DNA of 64,000 nt from Akkermansiaceae bacterium (GCA_019634595.1 JAHCBC010000001.1:744001-808000); one strand, 5' to 3'. Positions 29,165-38,676 are shown, counted from the first letter of the stretch. Notes: generated by a model not told the origin, from the sequence alone. Made by a program: numbers and translations.

Positions 29165-29853
29165 GACGGGGGAGGCGCGAAGATTTCGCCGAATATTTCA
29201 ATCAGGATGTCGGCTTCATCCGGTTCCACTGGTTTCACTGCTGATACGAGGTCTTGAAATGCAGGGAAACAAGCTAAGATCGCCAACACGGCTGCAACGG
29301 AATGTCTGCTTAGAGGCAAACGGTGTCTTTCGGACAAATGGAGTATCACGGAATCACCGTAGAGCTCAAACAACGGAACCCGATTTCCGAAATGTTCATG
29401 GAGTAAGTCAAGCACCGGTGACGTCGTTACCTCCTCCGCGACTCCGATTAGAATGGCAAGATACGGGGAGGCTTCCCCTCGTGCTGCGGCCATAAACGTC
29501 ACAACCGCATTCGGGTCAACCGGTGCGGATTCAAGATCCCAGACGGCGAGACGGTGTGATCGGCTGTTACGTGAAATCGGGGTGGCTTCTTCCGGGAACG
29601 TGTGCTCCAGGAGGGGGAGGATGGCTTGACCTGATGGCAGGTTGAGGATCACCCCGGTCCTGAGATTGGCTGTGAGGTTGTCAACCGAGTTGATCAAATG
29701 CAGGCGGCTGCTGGTGAGCGGACCCAAGCCCTGTGGATCATGCTCCTGAAGGATGGGGAGCGTCAGGTGCGCACAGCGGCGGGCGAGGGATCCGGCAAGA
29801 TGGATCGCCAATTCCGCTTCCTTTAGTTTTGTTCTCCGGAAAAGGTGTTGCAT
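29161..29853 (-). CDS. Unknown 230-aa protein, second gene of GTPase operon
   Basis: Starts two bases after the end of the 549-aa gene (stop at 29856) and overlaps the GTPase by four bases. No family recognised; a central block rich in Leu, Val and Ala (ILAILACFPAFQDLVSA and TFMAAARGEASPYLAILIG) is amphipathic. It has no export signal. Its fixed place between the large protein and the GTPase argues for a tight complex, perhaps an adaptor that couples them. Confidence 0.65.
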   Translation of the reverse strand: MQHLFRRTKLKEAELAIHLAGSLARRCAHLTLPILQEHDPQGLGPLTSSRLHLINSVDNLTANLRTGVILNLPSGQAILPLLEHTFPEEATPISRNSRSHRLAVWDLESAPVDPNAVVTFMAAARGEASPYLAILIGVAEEVTTSPVLDLLHEHFGNRVPLFELYGDSVILHLSERHRLPLSRHSVAAVLAILACFPAFQDLVSAVKPVEPDEADILIEIFGEIFAPPPS

Positions 29854-29855
29854 GA

Positions 29856-31505
29856 CTAGATTGACTCGAGACGTTGAACTACGCAGTTGGCTTTCCGCAC
29901 GATTTGATCATCCAAGTCGTCGTTAACGGCAAATAACAAGGCCCGGAGGTTTTCCTCGACCAGTGGCCAGGATTGTTCCGTTTCGTCGATGAGGTCCAGA
30001 ATCATCTGCTCGGCTTGCCTGAGCACGATCGCACCCTTGGCGATGACAAAGCTTGCAGCAGCGCCGGCGACAGCGGTTCCAATCGCTATTCCTGCGGTAG
30101 ACGTTACAAGAAAATCAATAAGATCGGCCATAAGCTCGTTGGTGTCGGATAGATGCTCGTTGGTTTGGTCTAACCGGTCTGAGATGGGCTCGAGCGCCTT
30201 GTTCCGCATGCCTGTCAACCAGCCTCTGCTATCTCCGTATTCTTTTGGTTCTGTCAGGAGCTTCTGAGTCCGGCCTTGAACTTCAGAGACACTCACCAGC
30301 GAAACTGGCAGTAGCAGACCGATACTGGGGAGCGCATGTAGAATTCCGGACTTGGTCATTGCCGCATTTTCAAAGTTGGTCCACATTGCGACCGGACTTT
30401 CATGATTGCCGGTATTTGTGATTTGCATCCGGGAGGTCGTTCTCAAATTGAGGATGAACTTCCCGATCAGGTTCCGAAGCCGGGGGTAGAGCTGATCTTG
30501 GGCGTAGATGGCGACACGTGCCTCGCGTGCGTTGCGGGTGAGTAGCTTGAACTTTGTCATCATGTGGGCGACTGACTCCAACTGGATGTCCCGGATGGCT
30601 TCCCGTCGTTCGTTGATAAACAAGAGCCGCCAGTCGGTCGCCGCCTGTTCGAGAGCGAGTTCATGATTTGTTTGTTGATTCTTGCGTTCTTTGGCCTGTT
30701 CCTGGATTTCGGTGGCGTTTTGGTGACACTGGAGGATCGAGTAGATCAGCTCCTCTTTGCCGGGCTTGGCAATCCGTCGCAAGCGTTCAAGAAGGGTTTG
30801 GATTCGGTCGATCACTTCGTTCGCGGCTTCCACAAACGGAACATGGCAGATGAAATCCGGAATCGCATCCGGCAACGGCGGCCCCACAGGATCGGACAAG
30901 TGGACGAGCAGTGGCGTGGGAAGCTTCGGATGATTCTCGAATGGGGCTAGAATCTGGGTGCCAGCGGACTGGTCTCGGCAGACTAGCAGCCAGAAAGTTG
31001 CCGGATCCCACGAGGAAACGAGATCTAAAATGCCATTGCCCGGTGCCGTTTGGGGGTGGCAAACAAGAGTCCACCCGGCTGGGAGTTTCTCGAAGTCAGC
31101 AACCACATGAATGTGGGCGAGGTTGCTTCGGGATGCCTGGCGGACGTGGGCTAGTGCTTCCTCTTCAGTGATAGATTTTCGGCTTTGTCCCATGGGGATG
31201 ACGGAGAACTTCGGATTAGAAGCCTTCGGGTCCGACTCAAAGTAGAGGACGGTGTTGAGGTAAAGGCGATCCGCCGAATTGGCCGGAATCCACTTGGTGT
31301 CGAGGACGCCGGTTTTGCCGAGCAGAGGCTGGATGAGCGAACCTCTGGCGCTGTCGGTGGTCTCGATGATCGAGAGACGTCGGCTGATCTCGGAATGGCT
31401 CTCAAGGCGTCCTTTGGTGCAGATTCCGATAAGCTGGTCATGGAGTTTGGCGAGTTCACCCTCACTGTAGGTCTTGAGTTTTTGATGGAGAAGTTGGAGG
31501 TTCAT
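29856..31505 (-). CDS. Large coiled-coil, membrane-associated protein, first gene of GTPase operon
   Basis: 549 aa from the ATG at 31505; the longer frame to 31628 has an unusual Pro/Thr-rich start and is less likely. Residues 1-200 look globular (AHIHVVADFEKLPAGW; TFWLLVCRDQSAG). Residues about 240-330 are rich in Glu, Gln, Lys and Arg heptads and should be coiled coil. Residues about 462-494 (VTSTAGIAIGTAVAGAAASF and a further hydrophobic run) are strongly Gly/Ala-rich and could insert in a membrane or pore; a second hydrophobic run lies near 385-403. I recognise no family. Large helical, membrane-active partners are described in GTPase-centred conflict systems; membership is not shown. Confidence 0.65.
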   Translation of the reverse strand: MNLQLLHQKLKTYSEGELAKLHDQLIGICTKGRLESHSEISRRLSIIETTDSARGSLIQPLLGKTGVLDTKWIPANSADRLYLNTVLYFESDPKASNPKFSVIPMGQSRKSITEEEALAHVRQASRSNLAHIHVVADFEKLPAGWTLVCHPQTAPGNGILDLVSSWDPATFWLLVCRDQSAGTQILAPFENHPKLPTPLLVHLSDPVGPPLPDAIPDFICHVPFVEAANEVIDRIQTLLERLRRIAKPGKEELIYSILQCHQNATEIQEQAKERKNQQTNHELALEQAATDWRLLFINERREAIRDIQLESVAHMMTKFKLLTRNAREARVAIYAQDQLYPRLRNLIGKFILNLRTTSRMQITNTGNHESPVAMWTNFENAAMTKSGILHALPSIGLLLPVSLVSVSEVQGRTQKLLTEPKEYGDSRGWLTGMRNKALEPISDRLDQTNEHLSDTNELMADLIDFLVTSTAGIAIGTAVAGAAASFVIAKGAIVLRQAEQMILDLIDETEQSWPLVEENLRALLFAVNDDLDDQIVRKANCVVQRLESI

Positions 31506-31999
31506 GGGTGCTGAGGTGGCTGCAATGCATCCAGTTCCGCTAGTCCGTGGCGTAGTCGGTGTCGCGGTTTTTGAGGTGGAAGGGAGTCTGGTGTTCAAGG
31601 GGACTCCACGCGGCCGGTTCCCCAGCATACGGTGGAGGAGCTAGAAGATACGGCAAGAATAGGCTGTGATGCTTCACATGTGGCACATTCCAATCTGAAG
31701 AAACAGGAGTGGTCGATTCTCAAATTCCGCCTTTCTGCTTCCCGATCCTGATTCAACGAAAGCATCTACCGGCAGGAACTGCTTCACGGGAAGGACTACT
31801 TCAAGCAGACAGAATGCTGTCAGGCTGCATCTGCGCTGGCGGCTTTTCGCCAAACTCGACACGCGTGTCACACATGCGAAAGATGCTCCGCTTCGGGGAA
31901 TCCTGAATTGGGTGGAGGTAACCTCTGGGGCAAAGAGTTGATTGTCAAAGTCAACCCTTTCCCCTTTGCGAGAGTACCATCCGGAAGGTCCATGAACTC
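31506..31999. other. Intergenic region between GTPase operon and antirepressor gene
   Basis: About 490 bases upstream of the GTPase operon and downstream of the antirepressor gene, both read leftward. It should hold the GTPase operon promoter. A 109-codon frame (31674-32003) is present on the minus strand but has no recognisable domain and poor start context; I do not call it a gene. No strong hairpin seen. Confidence 0.5.
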
Positions 32000-33004
32000 T
32001 CACTCCAGACCGGTGAAGACCTTTCCCTGTACCTTTTCGATCGGGTTGAGTATTCCTAAGCGTTCTTCCACCACCTTTGAAATCCTGATGAAGTGATGAC
32101 GGATGCTGGTTCCGCGGAGTGTCGGGAGTCGCATCATCAGGCTCATGGCGGTTGCGACTGAGAACCGCGGCCCGACATCGAAGGTGGCGTCTTCCTCGTG
32201 GATCGGGAGAAACCTACTGACATTAGAGGTGAAGTAGTCCTGTCCGTGGACAAGCTCATCCCGGTAAACCTGCTTATTGAACCAGACCGGGAAGGAGGCG
32301 GGTATTCCAAGGAAGGCATGAAGTGCCCGGGCATCCATCTGGTCGGAAGGATCGGACTGGAGCTTGGTGCACAGGGTCAAGGCGCGGTCCAGCGAGTCCT
32401 GTGTGTGCCACCCGTGCAGTGCTTCATCGAGGACGATTCTGGCGAGCCAGCTCAGCTCAGATTGACCGAGGGAATCTATCTCGACGGCCGCTGTGATGAT
32501 GGGGAGGCGCCCGATCGAAAAATGGGAAGCCCAAGCGGTTTTGTCGGGAAGAGCCGTGCGGAACTGGGTCTCCCTGTCCAGAAGCCAGTCCGCGTACGCC
32601 ATGGGGCGGTCGGTGAAGGCGTAGATGGAGGAGGCGTCCACCGTCAGACTGGAAACAAGCTTCATGCGAGGACCGCGTTTTATGCCAGGATCGGCATGTT
32701 CACATGCGGGAGAGTGGCCGGTCCACCCGCTGGTGAGGATCGAGGCCAGCCAGTCCAGAAGTTCGTCGCGGGGTGCAACAAGGCGTTCGACGGGCAGCGA
32801 GAGGCGGACGAACGTAATTCCCGAGGCATGTTGGACCTGGCGGTTGGACAGCAACGTCTCGCCCCATGCGGATTCGGTGGATTCGAGAATCCGGTTGATG
32901 TCGATCAGGCAGAGCCACGGCTCGCCGTCGAGGTGGATGAGACGGAGCGGGCCGAAGCGGGGGTGACTGGCAGTGGTGATGTGGTTGGTATATTCGGGTT
33001 GCAT
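32000..33004 (-). CDS. Phage-type antirepressor (BRO-N plus AntA-like)
   Basis: 334 aa from the ATG at 33004. The N-terminus (FGPLRLIHLDGEPWLCLIDI) resembles the BRO-N/antirepressor domain 'g.plr.v.idGe.WFva.Dva'. The C-terminal third (DARALHAFLGIPASFPVWFN, then GQDYFTS and PRFSVATAMSLMM) resembles the AntA domain 'vdaRdLh..L.i...f..W'. Phage antirepressors release lysogenic control, often by binding the CI repressor. It is the last gene of the element-maintenance operon; the targets are unknown. I know no better alternative. Confidence 0.6.
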   Translation of the reverse strand: MQPEYTNHITTASHPRFGPLRLIHLDGEPWLCLIDINRILESTESAWGETLLSNRQVQHASGITFVRLSLPVERLVAPRDELLDWLASILTSGWTGHSPACEHADPGIKRGPRMKLVSSLTVDASSIYAFTDRPMAYADWLLDRETQFRTALPDKTAWASHFSIGRLPIITAAVEIDSLGQSELSWLARIVLDEALHGWHTQDSLDRALTLCTKLQSDPSDQMDARALHAFLGIPASFPVWFNKQVYRDELVHGQDYFTSNVSRFLPIHEEDATFDVGPRFSVATAMSLMMRLPTLRGTSIRHHFIRISKVVEERLGILNPIEKVQGKVFTGLE

Positions 33005-33063
33005 GGTGGCGTTTGTGGCAGGTGATGGGAATTGAAGTTGGTTGATGTCGCCAAATGGCAACA

Positions 33064-34437
33064 TCAGGCGGTTGCAGTAGGAATGGACGGAGGATCGGAA
33101 GATTCTGAGGCTGTTGAGGCTTCTGCTGACACCGGTGATGGAGATTCCCCGGCAACTTCGGTCCAAGGAGCGGGTACAATCCACCTCCCGTCGTCCATTT
33201 GCCGGGTCAGGCCGGCTTCGGTGAGGAATGACAGGCGCTGGAGCAGTTCCCCGGCGCTGATCCGGTGGAATTTCCGGGTCAGCTCCCGCAGATGCAGTGG
33301 CGATACTGAGAGCTTGTCGATGATCGCGGCATTGGTCGGATCGGGTGTGAGGTCCTCTCCGGGAGGAAAAATCCGGTGCAGAGTGGCGAGGTGGTTGGCG
33401 TGAATGTGCGTGGCGAGCGTGCAGGCGCGGGCCACCAGCTCGGGGTTGTTCTCGGGGCGGGGTTCCCCTCCTTGGCGCTCAATCAGCCAGAGCGCGGTGG
33501 ACAGGTTCCATGGGAGAGCCGGGATCGGGTTGGCTGATGCCGGAGGGAGGCCGGTGATGGCCGCACGTTGGGCCTGTTCAGTGACGGCTTTGTCGAGGAC
33601 GGCCACGAGCTCTGGACCGGGCAGAAAGGTGATATTCGGCCCCAACCGTGCTGCGAACACCGCCTCGAAGAATTCGGTGTATGGCGTGAGCGATGTTTCA
33701 GTCGCGAAGGGGGGCGGACTGTTCGGAGGAAATTCGAGGAGCAGTCCTAGCGGGGGGAGGGCATCCATTCCGGTCTGTCTGAACACCCGGCGGAGACGCA
33801 GCCTGTTCCCCCAGCCGTGGAGGGTGACGCGTGTATGGGGCGGCTCCGTGGCGGTCGAGGTGAGGATGGAGGGCGTCTCGCCGATATTGGCGAAAAATCT
33901 CCTGTAGCATTCATCGCCGGGAGCGAGGGCCAGAATGTCCGGGCCAAATGAGCGATAGCCGGGGTCGTGAATATCGGTTCCGTCTAGGAGATCGTGGATG
34001 AAGGTGAAGTTGTCGGGTATCACCCGCGGACAGGTAGATTCGGCTGCGGCTAGCACGGGATCCGGAAGGATGTCCCGAACCGCGGCGCATTGCTTCATCA
34101 GGGTGCGTGCTCGCTTCATCATGGCCGGTGAGGGAGCGTTGCTGATGAAAGAACTTACCTTGTTGTGAACGGTCTCCTGGAGGGCTTGGAACCGTGAGGT
34201 CGATGTCTTGAACCAACCGGGACAGTGTTCATCGTCGCTGAGAACGGTGACTGGCGAGCCGATGATATGAGGCGATAGGCCACGGGCTTTCCGGTAGCAA
34301 ACCTTTCCACCGACGAGAGCCGTGCCGAACAGAAGTCCGTGGGCGACGATCCACTCAGCCGGAATGCCGGTCATGTGCGCGACATTGCGGCACCCGGCGA
34401 CGAGCTGGTTGAAATTAGGCGTGGAGGGATGGGTCAT
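33064..34437 (-). CDS. DUF3987-like protein lacking a Walker motif
   Basis: 457 aa. The region AHGLLFGTALVGGKVCYRKA resembles the stretch just before the P-loop of DUF3987 helicase-like proteins, but no GxGKS follows and no Walker B is obvious. It overlaps the previous gene in the operon (34434-35912) by four bases. With the two upstream proteins it appears to form a set of related proteins of which only the first keeps a nucleotide-binding site; the others could be structural subunits of a replication-initiation complex. That relation is by eye and weak. Confidence 0.55.
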   Translation of the reverse strand: MTHPSTPNFNQLVAGCRNVAHMTGIPAEWIVAHGLLFGTALVGGKVCYRKARGLSPHIIGSPVTVLSDDEHCPGWFKTSTSRFQALQETVHNKVSSFISNAPSPAMMKRARTLMKQCAAVRDILPDPVLAAAESTCPRVIPDNFTFIHDLLDGTDIHDPGYRSFGPDILALAPGDECYRRFFANIGETPSILTSTATEPPHTRVTLHGWGNRLRLRRVFRQTGMDALPPLGLLLEFPPNSPPPFATETSLTPYTEFFEAVFAARLGPNITFLPGPELVAVLDKAVTEQAQRAAITGLPPASANPIPALPWNLSTALWLIERQGGEPRPENNPELVARACTLATHIHANHLATLHRIFPPGEDLTPDPTNAAIIDKLSVSPLHLRELTRKFHRISAGELLQRLSFLTEAGLTRQMDDGRWIVPAPWTEVAGESPSPVSAEASTASESSDPPSIPTATA

Positions 34438-35912
34438 GGTGTTTCGATGGAGGTGAGGAGAAGTTTCGGGAGGGCGTCGTCGAGGCTGCGGGAACCGATG
34501 CGGAGCGTTCCTTCTGCGGTGATGGAAAGGACTTTCTCTTCGATCAGCAGTTGGACCAGCGGGCGGTAGAGTCCGATGCGCTGGTCATTGAAGGACCGGG
34601 CGAGCTGGCTTTCAGTGACGAGTTGTTTTTCGGCGACCTTGCGGACGATGGCCTTCACCCGCTTCAGGAGTTCGTCACGCTCGGCGGCATGGCGAAGGTC
34701 GGTCATCGCCCGACAGTGGCGTTCCAGCAGAGCGGAGGAGGAGGCGAACACCGCTTCGATGATGGCATCGTCGGTCGGGAGAGCGCGTCCGTGCATGTGC
34801 CCCCTGAGCGTCAGGAGGAACCATGCCAGCGTCAGGGGAAGGTTACGGACCGACGAGCCGATGGTGACGTCGCTGGCATCGCAGGCGGCCTGGTGGTCGA
34901 GAAAGCGCTTCTGGAACCTGCAGGCGTGCGCCGGAGTGCTGAATGATGCCTCCATCGGGACCGAGTTGCGACGGAGGATGATCGCCCGGGAGATGGCCGT
35001 CGAATACAGGGTCGAGAAGTTGGTGCTCTCCTCGGACACGGCGAATTCCGGAAGGGTGTTCGTCAGGAGAAGCGTCTCGTTCAAGACGGGTTCCAACGGC
35101 GGCTGCAACTGGCGAAGGAGATTCGGATCTTCCCTGAAGACGGCCTGAACGCCGGCAGTCCGGTGAGGCTCGATGCCGACAGGGTGAACCGGCTGCGGGA
35201 CTTCGATCTCGGTGCCACGCATGAAGGTGAGGAGATTCGCCACCTCTTTCGCCGGCTTGCTGGCGGACGCGAGGGAGCCGAGAGGAATGCCAATGGCGAG
35301 CGCGTGGCCCCGGTGGCAGCCGTGGAGCAGTTTTTCCAACCGAGCGGATGGCGGGGAGGTCAGCAGGATCGCCGGGTGGGTGATCGCTTCCAGCCGGCAG
35401 AGCTTGGGATATGGGATCAGGTCGCTTTCACCGCCTGCCACACGAGAGCCTTGGGGATCGAAGGCAGCACCCTCCCTGAGTGCCTTGAGGACGTATCCCT
35501 CGATCTCGCCGCGTGAGTTGATCTTGCCGGGATCTCCCGCGAAGGAGCCGTACATCAGGTGGTTCAAGGCGGCAGGATTGATGCCGGCCATGTTCGCCAG
35601 GATCTGGCGGTTGGCTCGGAAAGCCGGGCTGAGGAGGTGATCGAGGACGAAGGGGAGGTTGCCTTGGTTGTGCGGGACGACGAGGTGGCATTTCGGCAGG
35701 GGGACGAATCCCCACGGGAGCTTCAGGTAGGCGAACGGTGAGGCAACCCCGGAGAAGATCGTCGCGGCGGTGACAAGGACATTGGCGGGGTCAGCCCCCA
35801 TGATCTTGGCCCATTGGGGAAGACCGATCAATTCGAGAACGGGGGGAGTGGAGGGCGTCGTGTTTTGTCGGTTTTGGCAGTTTTGTCCTTGGGGATGTAC
35901 GAAATGGTGCAT
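34434..35912 (-). CDS. Unknown 492-aa protein, possibly a DUF3987-like partner
   Basis: Begins 42 bases after the DUF3987 ATPase and overlaps the next gene by four bases. The sequence VLVTAATIFSGVASPFAYLK resembles the N-terminal hydrophobic helix of DUF3987 proteins. No Walker A or other motif is seen. The C-terminus has a winged-helix-like appearance (QLARSFNDQRIGLYRPLVQL). Probably a subunit of the element's replication or partition machinery. Confidence 0.55.
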   Translation of the reverse strand: MHHFVHPQGQNCQNRQNTTPSTPPVLELIGLPQWAKIMGADPANVLVTAATIFSGVASPFAYLKLPWGFVPLPKCHLVVPHNQGNLPFVLDHLLSPAFRANRQILANMAGINPAALNHLMYGSFAGDPGKINSRGEIEGYVLKALREGAAFDPQGSRVAGGESDLIPYPKLCRLEAITHPAILLTSPPSARLEKLLHGCHRGHALAIGIPLGSLASASKPAKEVANLLTFMRGTEIEVPQPVHPVGIEPHRTAGVQAVFREDPNLLRQLQPPLEPVLNETLLLTNTLPEFAVSEESTNFSTLYSTAISRAIILRRNSVPMEASFSTPAHACRFQKRFLDHQAACDASDVTIGSSVRNLPLTLAWFLLTLRGHMHGRALPTDDAIIEAVFASSSALLERHCRAMTDLRHAAERDELLKRVKAIVRKVAEKQLVTESQLARSFNDQRIGLYRPLVQLLIEEKVLSITAEGTLRIGSRSLDDALPKLLLTSIETP

Positions 35913-35954
35913 TTGTAGTTAGGTAGGTGGGTAAGGTTTCTTCACATCTTCGAG

Positions 35955-37454
35955 TCAGGTGAGGGTCACAACCACGGACGGCCTGCCCGTCGGTGGCTTC
36001 TCCTCCGTGATCGTGAATCGTGAAGGGTAAAGCTGGTGGAGCCGGCGGATTTCGTCTTCGTCGAACCCGTGGGAGCGGCCCAGATTGCGAAGTGTGATTT
36101 TTCCTCCGTGCTGTGCCAAAACTGCCAGAAGTGACAGAAGTCTCTTGTGGTTGTGGGCGGTGCGGGTAACGGCAAGGGCTTCGAGTTGGCGTTCGCTGAA
36201 CCAGCGCATGGCGATGACAGCGGATTCCGCCGTGGACGAACTCAGCATCCGGGCGTGGGCCTCGGAACCATGCTCCAGCGCATGGAACACCAGTGCCAGC
36301 CGGTAGGCATTTTCCCCCCAACGAGCGACGGAGGGAGCCATGTCGGAAAGGTCTCCCTCTCGGGTCCTCCGTCGAATGTTCTCCTGTTCATAGGAATGGA
36401 GAACTTGGACGGCTCCATCGTCAGGCTGGACGCAAAAGGCATCCCCCTGATTGTTACGGTAGGCCGTCAGGAGTCCGGTGATGGTTTTCGTCCAAGCCTG
36501 GTTGATCGCAGTTGAGATGGGAACCGGCGGTGCGTCACGGAGCCGGGGCTCCGCCTTCACATCGACGATGAGACAGCGGGCGAGAAATCCCGAGTCCCGC
36601 AGCTTCTCGTCGCCAAGGGCTTCTTGGGCTGCACCCGGTTGGACGAGCCAGAGCAGAGTGAGGCACGGATGCTGAAGATGCACCCGGTCGCGGTTCACCC
36701 GATCGACGATGAGGGTATCGCCGGAGTAAGCGGAACAGTAGAAATCCTCGTCTCCTCCTTCTTTGCCGTAGCGCCCTTTGACGATGGAGAATATCCCCCT
36801 GGCTTCGCTGGACAATGAGGCGATGGCGTTGTGAGGCTGATGGAGCATCGCGATGCCCAAGGCCTCCTTGGTGGCATCCGCCACCGAGTACTTCGGGGCA
36901 GCGGCCAGCCTTGCCTTGATGTCGTTGATGCGGGTTTGGAGGATCTGGAACTCCTGACGAAGTTTGCCGGCTTCCTCTCCTTCCTTGTTGGCTGCTTTCT
37001 GAGCCAAGGATTTCGCCTCTCGTTCGAGAAGTTGGAGTTCCGCATCGAGCGGACGTCTTGTATCCTCCTCAAACCGGCGCAAGGCTTCACCTCCGGCTGC
37101 GTAGAACGGAGCCGCCGCGAGGTTGAACGATTCGCCCTTGCCCGCCCCCGATTCAGCGATGCCCAAGATGTAGAGATTCCCCTTCGTCTGTCGTCCCCCT
37201 CCCGAAGAAAGCGCGATTCCTCCTCCCAAAGCAGCCGAGCCGATCCCGATGACACAGAGAGCGGCCAGCGGCACATTGCCCGAGGTGGAGACCCTGGCGA
37301 TCTCCGCAGTCATAGCCCGGGCGACAGGCGGAAGAGCCTCCACCGGGAAGGCGATGTTCTTCTCTTCATCTTCATCACCAATGTCAGGAGGCGTGGGCGC
37401 GACGCGGGTGGGAAAAGGCAGAGGAATGTCCTCGAAGTATGTCCTCTTGTTCAT
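35955..37454 (-). CDS. DUF3987 P-loop protein (element replication helicase-like)
   Basis: 499 aa. The N-terminal helix region (PLAALCVIGIGSAALGGGIA) and the P-loop GIAESGAGKGES (98-109) are typical of DUF3987, followed by a coiled segment and the strand PCLTLLWLVQPGA, then the Walker B-like region FLARCLIVDV. Such proteins are RecA/helicase-like ATPases linked to AEP-type primases in plasmids and integrative elements. The ATG overlaps the stop of the primase-like gene (ATGA), so both are probably made together and replicate the excised element. Confidence 0.82.
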   Translation of the reverse strand: MNKRTYFEDIPLPFPTRVAPTPPDIGDEDEEKNIAFPVEALPPVARAMTAEIARVSTSGNVPLAALCVIGIGSAALGGGIALSSGGGRQTKGNLYILGIAESGAGKGESFNLAAAPFYAAGGEALRRFEEDTRRPLDAELQLLEREAKSLAQKAANKEGEEAGKLRQEFQILQTRINDIKARLAAAPKYSVADATKEALGIAMLHQPHNAIASLSSEARGIFSIVKGRYGKEGGDEDFYCSAYSGDTLIVDRVNRDRVHLQHPCLTLLWLVQPGAAQEALGDEKLRDSGFLARCLIVDVKAEPRLRDAPPVPISTAINQAWTKTITGLLTAYRNNQGDAFCVQPDDGAVQVLHSYEQENIRRRTREGDLSDMAPSVARWGENAYRLALVFHALEHGSEAHARMLSSSTAESAVIAMRWFSERQLEALAVTRTAHNHKRLLSLLAVLAQHGGKITLRNLGRSHGFDEDEIRRLHQLYPSRFTITEEKPPTGRPSVVVTLT

Positions 37455-38368
37455 GCCTCCTCCCTTCCGGCTCCGGGGTTGAAATACAGGACACGCTGGC
37501 GAAGGCTTCCGTCACGAAGTCCTCCCGGCATCCTGACGAGCTGACAACGGGTCCACGTAATCGGGTCAGCACCGAGGGAGACGGCATAGTGCATGAAGGC
37601 CCTGAGCTTTTCCTCCGGAACCCCACGGCAATACCACCACGCATGGAGGGATTTCCCACCGGAGTGGACCACCATGACCAAGGGAGCCCAGGTGGTGAGA
37701 TGCCAGATCAGAGCTGCTTGTTCATCGAAGGTGCCTTGGTCGAACTCGGTGACGAGGTAAAGACGCGGCCCGGTATTCTCCAGCGTACGCGGCGACCAAT
37801 AGTCCTTCCCTTGAGGTTTGCCCAAGGGAGCACTCATGGCGCTGGGGACGATCAACGGAAGGTCGTCGAGCTTGGTGCCCCAGCAGAGACGCGGCATCGT
37901 ATTGCAGGCCCGCGTATCATCCCCCGCGCAGATGAGGGGATTGTCATCGAAGAGAGTCCCAATGATAGCGGAGGCAGCGAGGGGAGGTTGGCAGGGCTCC
38001 GGGCTGGCTTTCGCCAGATCGACCATCTGCCGGATGGCCGACTCGGCGATTGCTTTCGCCTGGAGCAACGGGTCACGGAGCGGCCATTTGGAAATGCGTG
38101 GAGATCCGCCGGCAACCTGACGTTTGGCCATTTCGTCCGGAGAGCTGTTGTGGACCGCATCCCGGATTTCCTTTTCGGGAACGGGACGGCCGCAACCGGC
38201 CACCGCAACCCTCAGAACCAGATGGATTTCCTCATTGGACAGCCTGCCAGCAGGTCCGCCGCGGCGATGGAGCAGACAGGCGCTCCGATAAAGCCAGGGG
38301 TGAATCCCGCCGCCCGCCGAAGGACGATGGGGGAGAGAATTGATGATGTCGTTAAGAGTGAAGGACAT
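37451..38368 (-). CDS. Primase-like protein (AEP-type)
   Basis: 305 aa from the ATG at 38368; the longer frame upstream is unlike a protein. The C-terminal part has the primase signature LVTEFDQGTFDEQ, VMVVHSGGKSLHAWWYC and TRCQLVRMPGGLR: the SGGKSLH stretch with a nearby acidic residue is typical of archaeo-eukaryotic-type primases of integrative elements. The N-terminal part (MSFTLNDIINSLPHRP, RSACLLHRRGGPAGRLSNEE) resembles the helical partner often fused to them. Expected to prime or start replication of the island when excised. The start has no strong ribosome site. Confidence 0.75.
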   Translation of the reverse strand: MSFTLNDIINSLPHRPSAGGGIHPWLYRSACLLHRRGGPAGRLSNEEIHLVLRVAVAGCGRPVPEKEIRDAVHNSSPDEMAKRQVAGGSPRISKWPLRDPLLQAKAIAESAIRQMVDLAKASPEPCQPPLAASAIIGTLFDDNPLICAGDDTRACNTMPRLCWGTKLDDLPLIVPSAMSAPLGKPQGKDYWSPRTLENTGPRLYLVTEFDQGTFDEQAALIWHLTTWAPLVMVVHSGGKSLHAWWYCRGVPEEKLRAFMHYAVSLGADPITWTRCQLVRMPGGLRDGSLRQRVLYFNPGAGREEA

Positions 38369-38469
38369 TTCGGCACTTATGAGGTTGTGTGCCGCTCCGG
38401 AAGAAGGTAGACTCTGGCAGGTCGTCAGAAACCGCCGGGTCGTTCTCAGCATGGGGGCGGCCCGGACTT

Positions 38470-38676
38470 TTAGGCGTTGGTGTGGTGGTTGGAGTTGTTC
38501 ACGTGGTCGGGGTCGGTTCCGATGAGGGAAGCACGGTCCTGATGGGTGGGGCGGATGGTTCCGAGGTGGAGACGGTGGGTCTTCCCTTCGGATCCTGCGG
38601 CGGTGGTCACACGGTAGTGGTGCATTTGTGCCTTCGTTGGTGTTGGGTTCAGGAAAGAGATCCGGTAGGTATTCAT
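38470..38676 (-). CDS. Small hypothetical protein, 68 aa
   Basis: Its ATG overlaps the excisionase stop by four bases, which favours a real gene. The product is basic and His/Thr-rich with no recognised domain. It lies between the excisionase and primase genes in the same direction, with 101 bases before the primase start. Confidence 0.45.
   Translation of the reverse strand: MNTYRISFLNPTPTKAQMHHYRVTTAAGSEGKTHRLHLGTIRPTHQDRASLIGTDPDHVNNSNHHTNA

Noticed and set aside
31674..32003. 109-codon minus-strand frame in the gap before the GTPase operon
   Set aside because: No domain, odd composition and poor start context; not enough to call a gene.
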